NCBI GenBank assembly: GCA_029204225.1 | Contig: CM055097.1 | Span: 59,448,883 to 59,512,882 of the forward strand | Direction of reading: 5' to 3' | Source of the DNA: Diphasiastrum complanatum | Lineage: Eukaryota > Streptophyta > Lycopodiopsida > Lycopodiales > Lycopodiaceae | Length of the DNA: 64,000 bases | The notes under the pieces: model-generated | Database searches by the model: none | What the model was told of the DNA's origin: nothing | What the model saw: only the letters and a program-made list of their open reading frames with translations | Part shown: in pieces, positions 57,796 through 64,000 of the stretch | Numbering within the stretch: position 1 is the stretch's first letter | Layout: every line of letters starts with the position of its first letter | Made by a program: the position numbers and the translations under genes

Positions 57796-57824
57796 CACAA
57801 TTTTTGTCACTTTTTCTTGTAGTG
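57796..57824 (-). repeat. CACTA right terminal inverted repeat
   Basis: The plus strand ends TTTTTCTTGTAGTG; the complement starts CACTACAAGAAAAAGTGAC. Confidence 0.85.
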
Positions 57825-58639
57825 TAAAAATTAGAGAATCTCAATATCTCGTCAAAAAACACTCTATAAGAGTACTTTTTTCATGATTTTTGGAGACCCC
57901 TTGGGAGGTAGCTCTTGAAATTTGGACAGTCACTAGATCTGACCCAGATGCATCCATAAAAATCTCTGCAAGAGTTCCTGATGGAGAAATCATCACTTTT
58001 TAGTGTATACAAAGGTTCCCAGAAGTTGACTCTTCAGAACCTTCGCAAAGCATCAAGATCATTCTACCAACCTTCGCAAGGTGCCTAAATGGAATCAGAA
58101 CAGTGAAATTAGCCTGTCCAGATGGTCTGATCTTGAAAATTCAATTACAAAAACATGTTGTGCGAGAGATCACCTCCTACGAGAGTTAAACCCTCGTAGA
58201 ATCTTTGTAGGGCAGTCAAATCACCTTCTGAACTCTCGTAGACTTCTTTGAGGTCTTAGAATTTTGTGACGAAGGTCCCTGTCAAAATTTGGGTGGAACT
58301 GAACAAGTGAAAGTGGATTTCACCTAATACGCACTCTAAATTCCGCTATATAAGGGCTGAATTCGAGTCATTTGTCACCTTTGCTGACGAAGCTCTGTTC
58401 AAATTTTCACTGAAATTTCCAACCTTGTTAAAACATCTTGTCTTGTCTTTTTCTGTTCTTGAACCTGAATGAAAATAAGGTCTTCATCCAGGTATATCTG
58501 GGTATCCCGCAATTTTGATCTCTTACCTGACGCTTCACGACGATGAGATACAGATGTGAAGCGTATTACGAGAGTATTTGGATCCTTCTTAGGACACCAC
58601 GCATGATGCATACCTTTGTGATGGTGCTAAAGAGTCTCT
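57825..58639. repeat. Dispersed repeat with CTGCAAGAGTTCCTGATGG / CTCGTAGA blocks
   Basis: Shares TCTGCAAGnGTTCnTGATGG and CTCGCA/CTCGTA-rich text with 2,800-3,300. It lies upstream of plus-strand gypsy reverse transcriptase, so it may be that element's untranslated or LTR part. No gene; a 70-codon minus frame here has no domain. Confidence 0.4.
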
Positions 58640-59810
58640 TCCAAAAACTTCTTAGTAGTCACCATGGGGTGCTCCTGTTTTTCTGAAAATGAAAAAGGAT
58701 GGAGGTTTCTGATGTGCATGGATTTCAAGGGGTTGAACAAAGTGACTATTAAAAATAAATATCCATTACTCAGGATGGATGACTTTGTAAATCACTTAGG
58801 TGGGGCTAACTAAGATAGATCTCAGGACAGGGTACCATCAGATAAGAATTAAATCAGAAGATGTTCAAATGACTGGATTTTGTACTATATTTGGCCATTA
58901 TGAATTCTTAGTGTTGCCTTTTGGGTTAACGAATGCTCCAGCAACATTCCAACAAATGATGAACAATTTGTTTCGTCCATATTTTGGGAAGTTTGTGGGA
59001 GTGTTTCTAGATGATATTCTTGTCTATAGTAAGAACTTTGAGAAACACAGAGAGCATTTGAGAACTGTCTTGATGAAACTCCGGTAGGAGTTACTCTACG
59101 CTAAAGAATCCAAGTGTTAATTCTTTAGGCATGAGCTGGTTTATCTCGGTCATAAGATCACTACTTATGGGATCAAAATTGACGAGGATAAAGTCAAGAA
59201 AGTGGTTGAATGGCCATGCAAGTTAAATCAGTTTTAGGATTTACTATTTTCTTTCGGAGATTTATTCAAGATTATGCTAAAGTAGCAGTGCCACTCAATA
59301 ATCTGACAAAAGGGATTGTCAAAAAAAAAAAAAAAGGAATCAACCTAGTCCGCCTGTTGTATGGAACGAGGAATTGAATCAGTGTTTTGAGAAGCGTAAA
59401 ATTCTGATTGTTTCAATTCCCATTTTACATATTGCAGATCCAAATTTACCTTACGTTGTTAGAATTGACGCAAGTGATACTACAGTTGGAGCGGTTCTAT
59501 TACAGAATGATAGGCCACTAGCAATTGAAAGCAAAAAATCCACTAGTCCTTAGTTGCGTTATACTACACAGGAAAAGAAATTATATGCAATTATTCATGC
59601 ACTTAAGACCTGAAAACACTACTTGTATGGTAGTAAGTTTCTAGTCTATACGCATCACCAGCCTCTTAAGTACTTTTGCAATCAACATGATCTTCGGAGT
59701 AGGAAAGCCCAATGGGCCGAATTAATGCAAGAATTCGATCATGAAATCTGTTATATAAATTTGCAACCAAATTTCCTACAAGCTATCATCTGCTCATACT
59801 GAAAACAGAT
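58640..59810 (+). pseudogene. Gypsy reverse transcriptase and RNase H relic
   Basis: From about 58,660: [34 protein letters not shown] and, after a short shift, [40 protein letters not shown] and [20 protein letters not shown] with the catalytic LDD (Y-x-D-D equivalent F-L-D-D) intact at about 59,006-59,017. Then LVYLGHKITTYGI. After a frameshift near 59,230 the RNase H text follows (VRIDASDTTVGAVLLQNDRP at about 59,460-59,515), with stops at 59,551 and later. It ends at QWAELMQEFDHEICYINLQP and a stop at about 59,800. The integrase is not found downstream; unassigned ORFs take its place. Confidence 0.8.
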
Positions 59811-59935
59811 CTGCGTTCTAAACTACAGTTCTTGCCATCCGACACTCGTTATTAACAGTTTTTTGTCATTTCCACATCTTTTTATCTTTTCCACCGTTTT
59901 TTCTATTTTTTCGACCTTTAACTATCACTGCTAAC

Positions 59936-60502
59936 ATGGCCTCCTCGTCCTCTAAAGACTCTGGCACCAAGAAGGTGATCCAGCGTGAAATACCCTCGGC
60001 CACACAAATCTGGCCCTTACCTTCTAATACTCTAATTCAACCATGTCTTCAGACAACCGGCCCACTTTTTGAGGCAATGAGTTTTTTTTTGGCGCTTTTC
60101 CATTCTGAGATTAACATGGGCCTCGCCCTTCACGCTTACGCCACCTGGGACGCGTCGAAGTCACGCTTCCACTTCCTGTGCCAAGGTACCACATACAAGG
60201 CGCTGACCGAGGCCTCCACAAAGGTGCGGGTCCTTCAATCCGAAGCATCCCAATGGCTTGCTCCCCTCCAGGCGCAACTACAAATTTACGAAACAGAGAA
60301 TACGTGCTTGGGGGCGGAAGTCAAAGCCTTACAAAGTGAAAAGCTTGCCTGGCTAGCTCAACCTGCACCAGGCTCAAGGACGCTCTCTCAATCAGAGATG
60401 AATCTCTTTAGGCGTCAGGTGCAGGTATATAGCCAAACATTAAACAACTACCAGGCAGAGTTCGATAAGTACCGGGCAAGCGCAACTCACGAGCTCGCAT
60501 AG
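59936..60502 (+). CDS. Unassigned ORF 1, helical/coiled-coil
   Basis: An open frame of 188 codons from the ATG at 59,936. The N-terminus is Ser/Lys-rich. The middle has FHSEINMGLALHAYATWDAS. Residues about 85-188 are Gln/Ala/Leu-rich and probably form a long coiled coil (KVRVLQSEASQWLAPLQAQL, LGAEVKALQSEKLAW, QVQVYSQTLNNYQAEFDKY). GC content is clearly higher than that of the neighbouring DNA. The stop at 60,500-60,502 is TAG; the same frame reads on for 17 codons to another TAG, with similar composition, so the original frame was probably longer. No known domain is recognised. It lies between a gypsy polymerase relic and an LTR, so an extra retroelement ORF or captured gene piece are both open. 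Confidence 0.55.
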   Translation: MASSSSKDSGTKKVIQREIPSATQIWPLPSNTLIQPCLQTTGPLFEAMSFFLALFHSEINMGLALHAYATWDASKSRFHFLCQGTTYKALTEASTKVRVLQSEASQWLAPLQAQLQIYETENTCLGAEVKALQSEKLAWLAQPAPGSRTLSQSEMNLFRRQVQVYSQTLNNYQAEFDKYRASATHELA

Positions 60503-60606
60503 GCCAAACAAGCCCTCAAGGCTTGCCAACAGTACATGGAGAAGAAGACCTAGCCCACCCCCATGGTGATTCCACCGCCATCCATTTTTATGCTGTATAG
60601 GCCAGC

Positions 60607-61020
60607 ATGAGCCAGGACCAAAGCCAACAAGCAGCAGGGGGGTTCAGTCAAGATCAAGGGTCCGAAGGCCAAGACCAAGGACCATCAGATATGGGTGCTG
60701 AGACGCGAGACCAAGGCCAAGACGCAGGCCCAAGCCAAAGCCAAGAGGAAGGACAGGCCTCATCATCCAGAGGTTCGTGCACCATATCTGCCAGCCGGGC
60801 CTTCCGAAGACCAAAGTCCGTGGAGGAGAAAATAAATGAATTCCTAGCAAAGTATCCCCAAGAGTCATCAAGAGGCGGCTGGCAGATATCTTTTTCAGCT
60901 CAGAAAATAAAGGGCAAGGAGCTACAAGCATTACCTGCCCTCCAACCACAACCAGAGTGGCGTCAACAGCTTTTTGAAAGAGACCTTGCGGCCATCAGGG
61001 CCTATGTGACAAGTCCGTAA
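60607..61020 (+). CDS. Unassigned ORF 2, Gln/Asp/Gly-rich N-terminus
   Basis: 137 codons from the ATG at 60,607. Residues 1-50 are low-complexity, with recurrent SQDQG and GQDQGP units. The second half is more ordered: AFRRPKSVEEKINEFLAKYP, then LQPQPEWRQQLFERDLAAIR. No family recognised. It is separated from ORF 1 by about 100 bases and from ORF 3 by 29, in a different reading frame from each. The shared base composition suggests one original transcription unit, possibly one protein broken by frameshifts. Confidence 0.5.
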   Translation: MSQDQSQQAAGGFSQDQGSEGQDQGPSDMGAETRDQGQDAGPSQSQEEGQASSSRGSCTISASRAFRRPKSVEEKINEFLAKYPQESSRGGWQISFSAQKIKGKELQALPALQPQPEWRQQLFERDLAAIRAYVTSP

Positions 61021-61049
61021 CAACTACGGGTGAACGCGCACTTCCTGCC

Positions 61050-61565
61050 ATGCACACGACGATCCAAATGGGAGGAATGCGGCACCCCTCTGACAAGATC
61101 ACAATTCAAAATTTCAATTGGCCGAAAATTCCATCAGAGCACGGTTGGGATACAGATGTAGATGCCAGAATGGCTCTCACCATATTCGCCAATAAATATT
61201 TCAACTGCCCTAATCCAACAGTCCGCGCGGCAGCCACTTACACTCGGAACTTAGAGCATTTAATGGGGATTGAAACTAAATGGGACAATTTTCTCCCCCC
61301 CATATTCTTTGATCCTAATAAGGCACTAGCTTCCAACAAAGTCAAAGATCAGCTGCCAATCGCTCGTGTGTATTACCAAGCTGCCTTCCTTGACGATCCC
61401 TGGACGCGCAGATTCCAAGCGTGGGTCGACCATGACTGGCTGACAGGAGTCCACAAGGCCCTTCACACGCCCAAGGACTTGCAGAAGCTGGACCGTATTA
61501 ATTTCATTGAAGATGTCATAGGCTACTTGATCAACCAAAGACGGGCCAAGAGATACTTGTACTAA
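61050..61565 (+). CDS. Unassigned ORF 3, possible gag-like or accessory protein
   Basis: 171 codons from the ATG at 61,050 to TAA at 61,563-61,565. It has features of a folded protein: IQNFNWPKIPSEHGWDTDVD, ANKYFNCPNPTVRAAATYTR, HLMGIETKWDNFLPPIFFDP, then DPWTRRFQAWVDHDWLTG and DVIGYLINQRRAKRYLY at the end, with a basic terminus. No zinc knuckle, protease or transposase motif is seen, and I do not recognise the family. It ends 46 bases before the G1 LTR. If the LTR is this element's own 3' LTR, the ORF would be an extra 3' gene of a gypsy element. The lack of a purine tract before the LTR argues against that. Confidence 0.55.
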   Translation: MHTTIQMGGMRHPSDKITIQNFNWPKIPSEHGWDTDVDARMALTIFANKYFNCPNPTVRAAATYTRNLEHLMGIETKWDNFLPPIFFDPNKALASNKVKDQLPIARVYYQAAFLDDPWTRRFQAWVDHDWLTGVHKALHTPKDLQKLDRINFIEDVIGYLINQRRAKRYLY

Positions 61566-61611
61566 ACCGGCAGAGTGCCGAGGGACCGGCACTACTTCAG
61601 GCCATGGGTCC

Positions 61612-62434
61612 TGTTGGGGATATTCTCGAAAAAGTGTAAATAAATAAAATCGTCCAATAAAATGTGTTACGAGGGCATGGCATCCTGCGTGTATAAGCCC
61701 ATGGCCCAATGAGCACGCAAGCTAAGTTGTAAATAAAATAATAGGCTTGGGACCTTTGTAAGTAAAATAAAACTTGAGGCCCAAAGTCAATTTTAAACTT
61801 AGAGATTACTTTTTTAGAGTTGGGTCCAATTTGGGACTCACATGAATCTTGTGATTTTCAATGTACTTTTTGTGGACACTTGGATCAAGTTGGGTCCAAG
61901 ATGAATGGATAGGATCAATATAAATATTAGCCAATAGGATTTTGGGGCAAGGGCCTTCCCCATTTTATAAAAAGGCACCATTTGTACTCTATTTCCATGC
62001 TTAATGAGAAGGATGAAACTCTACCAAATTGGAGAGCCAAGCATCCTCATTTGATAAGCACTCATGCTAATGCTTTTTGTTGTGTGTTTATAATTGTTTC
62101 CATTTCTATGTTCTTGTTTTAATAGTCATGGTCTCTCCAATAGCATGCATCTTGAGCTTTTGAGCTAACCTCCCCCTCAACTCTATCACTCTCTCTCTTT
62201 CTCTCTTCTCCTTCTTCTTTCTCTTCTATTCTATCCTTCCCCTTCACCAACAATCATGATGAAGTTAGTCAGGGGAGTAGAGTTAGTGTGAGTAGTGTTA
62301 GTGGAGGTAGATATAGATAAAAAGTAGGGAACTAACTAAAATTAGCATCTATGCATAGTTAGGTGCCTATCCAGTGAACTAACCCTTGTTGACAGGCGGG
62401 AGGGCTATTACAACGTCGGATCGAAGACCCTACA
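61612..62434 (+). mobile_element. Ty3/gypsy LTR (family G1), plus-strand copy
   Basis: 823 bp from TGTTGGGGATATTCTCG to GACCCTACA. Like the minus copy at 3,602-4,426 it carries TTACGAGGGCATGGCATCCT, a TTTTATAAAAAGGC box at about 61,965-61,977 and a pyrimidine-rich U5. GTGCCACC follows, a possible remnant of a GTGGCGCC primer site, after which another LTR starts. Confidence 0.85.
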
Positions 62435-62442
62435 GTGCCACC

Positions 62443-63200
<758 letters not shown>

Positions 63201-63202
63201 AT

Positions 63203-63220
63203 TGGCGTCGTTGCCGGGGA
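63203..63220 (+). other. Gypsy primer binding site
   Basis: TGGCGTCGTTGCCGGGGA, the plant gypsy site with one change from TGGCGCCGTTGCCGGGGA, placed two bases after the LTR end. Confidence 0.85.
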
Positions 63221-64000
63221 GCACCAACGTTGCTCACCGCATAGCTGCCTTTCAAATTATCTTTTCTCCACTCTTTTCTGCTTCCTCCCCCTCACCTCCT
63301 CTTTTTCCCATTCTCTTGAATCTTCCATTTCCATCAAAAAAACCAAGCTCTCAAGGGATTAGTTTTGTTTTTAATTTTGTAGGCCATATATTGTGTAGTT
63401 AATTTTGATTAAGATTTTTCCAAATTGCCCATTGTTATGACTTTAGTTCGTTTTTTTTCTGAAAATTCATTAAAAACTTCCCTTGTTTAAAAAGTGTTTT
63501 TAGTTTCGATTTGCCGTCATTTATTGAATTTCAGTTTTGCTGGAAAATGCATCAGTCCTCTTTTTTTTTTTAAAGAGAAATCCTTTTCTAAACTTCTCTT
63601 AACCTTGTTTTCAAAAAAAAAAAAACAAATCTTTCTCTGCTCCGTCCCTGTTGTCTCACGCCCTTCCCTGCCTCGTCCCTCTCATCGCTCCCTTCTCCTC
63701 GCTGCCTTCTCGTCCCCTCGCTCCCTTCCTCCTTGTTGCCTTCCCTTTCTCCTCGCTGCCTTCCCGTCGCCTCGCTGCCTTCCCTCCCTCGCTTGTTGCG
63801 CCTGCTCCTCCGCTCCCTCCCACGCTTGCTGCCCCTTCTCTGCCTGCTCCCTTCCTCTCCCCCTTCTCGCTCCCTGTCCCTCACCTGCTCCTCCACTCCT
63901 TTCCTCACCTCTTGCACCTTCCTACACCTCGCCTGCTGCTCCTTCCTTGCCTGCTCCCTGCTCTTCCGTTCTCTCTCTCACCTACTGCGATCTCCCTTGT
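63221..64000 (+). mobile_element. G2 element leader, pyrimidine-rich
   Basis: The region between the primer binding site and the window end. From about 63,640 it is almost pure C/T with repeated CTCGCTGCCTTCC and CTGCTCC motifs. No gag start is reached. The Arg/Glu/Gly-rich minus-strand frame here is a by-product of the composition. Confidence 0.6.

Larger units (their letters stand above)
51707..57824 (-). mobile_element. CACTA (En/Spm-like) transposon, non-autonomous, 6.1 kb
   Basis: The left end reads CACTACAAATAAAAAGTGAC then AAAAATTGCG. The right end, read inward on the minus strand, reads CACTACAAGAAAAAGTGAC then AAAAATTGTGG. The roughly 29-bp terminal inverted repeats differ by an AT/G change and a few bases, and CACTACAAGAAA is the classic terminus of this superfamily. 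Subterminal AAATTGCGG arrays occur at both sides, as expected for CACTA elements. The interior holds a decayed accessory-type gene on the minus strand and no transposase with a recognisable DDE domain. No matching 3-bp target duplication is visible (ATT before, TAA after). Confidence 0.8.

Noticed and set aside
63588-63917. 109-codon Arg/Glu/Gly-rich minus frame
   Set aside because: Produced by the C/T-rich leader; low complexity throughout and no domain.

Overview
The window looks like nuclear DNA of a seed plant with a large, repeat-filled genome. No prokaryotic or organellar gene organisation is visible. It contains one intact host gene, a nine-exon cytochrome P450 of the CYP85 clan spread over about 16.8 kb, in a landscape of decayed Ty1/copia and Ty3/gypsy retrotransposons, two DNA transposons and long (CT)n tracts. 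The multi-kilobase, transposon-bearing introns and low gene density would suit a gymnosperm, but that is an inference; no base in the window proves the lineage.

Layout. 1-2,650: a deleted copia element (family C1). 2,680-5,027: a tandem array, a minus-strand gypsy LTR (family G1) and a gypsy gag-pol linker ORF. 5,640-6,100: first copy of an unclassified repeat (R1). 8,587-25,390: the P450 gene. Its exons join in one frame with GT-AG introns throughout and encode 470 residues. Intron 4 is about 7.6 kb. Intron 8 is about 5.5 kb and holds a plus-strand gypsy relic split by a minus-strand chromovirus relic. 28,566-29,715: a non-autonomous Mutator-like element with a perfect 9-bp direct flank and two internal hairpins. 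30,739-35,600: a minus-strand copia element with a 298-bp tandem duplication in its reverse transcriptase, next to a 157-bp CT tract. 35,608-38,606: two further R1 copies in direct tandem, each followed by a CT tract.

39,256-50,985: a nest of retroelement pieces: a small LTR, a minus copia RNase H with LTR, a full C1 LTR with primer binding site, a minus gypsy gag-protease region (G3) with its LTR, a plus copia end, an inverted G3 LTR piece, a G1-like LTR start with a minisatellite, and a minus copia reverse transcriptase that keeps YVDD. 51,707-57,824: a CACTA (En/Spm-like) element with both terminal inverted repeats, subterminal AAATTGCGG arrays, a decayed transposase-accessory-like gene and an 85-bp near-perfect palindrome. 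58,640-61,565: gypsy reverse transcriptase remains followed by three unassigned ORFs. 61,612-64,000: two LTRs of different families almost touching, the second followed by a clear primer binding site and a pyrimidine-rich leader.

Only the P450 shows the signature of a gene under constraint. The rest is mobile-element sequence at various stages of decay. Strongest leads for follow-up: the P450 with its unusual signature residues, the foldback Mutator-like element, the CACTA element with its cruciform, and the three unassigned ORFs at 59.9-61.6 kb.
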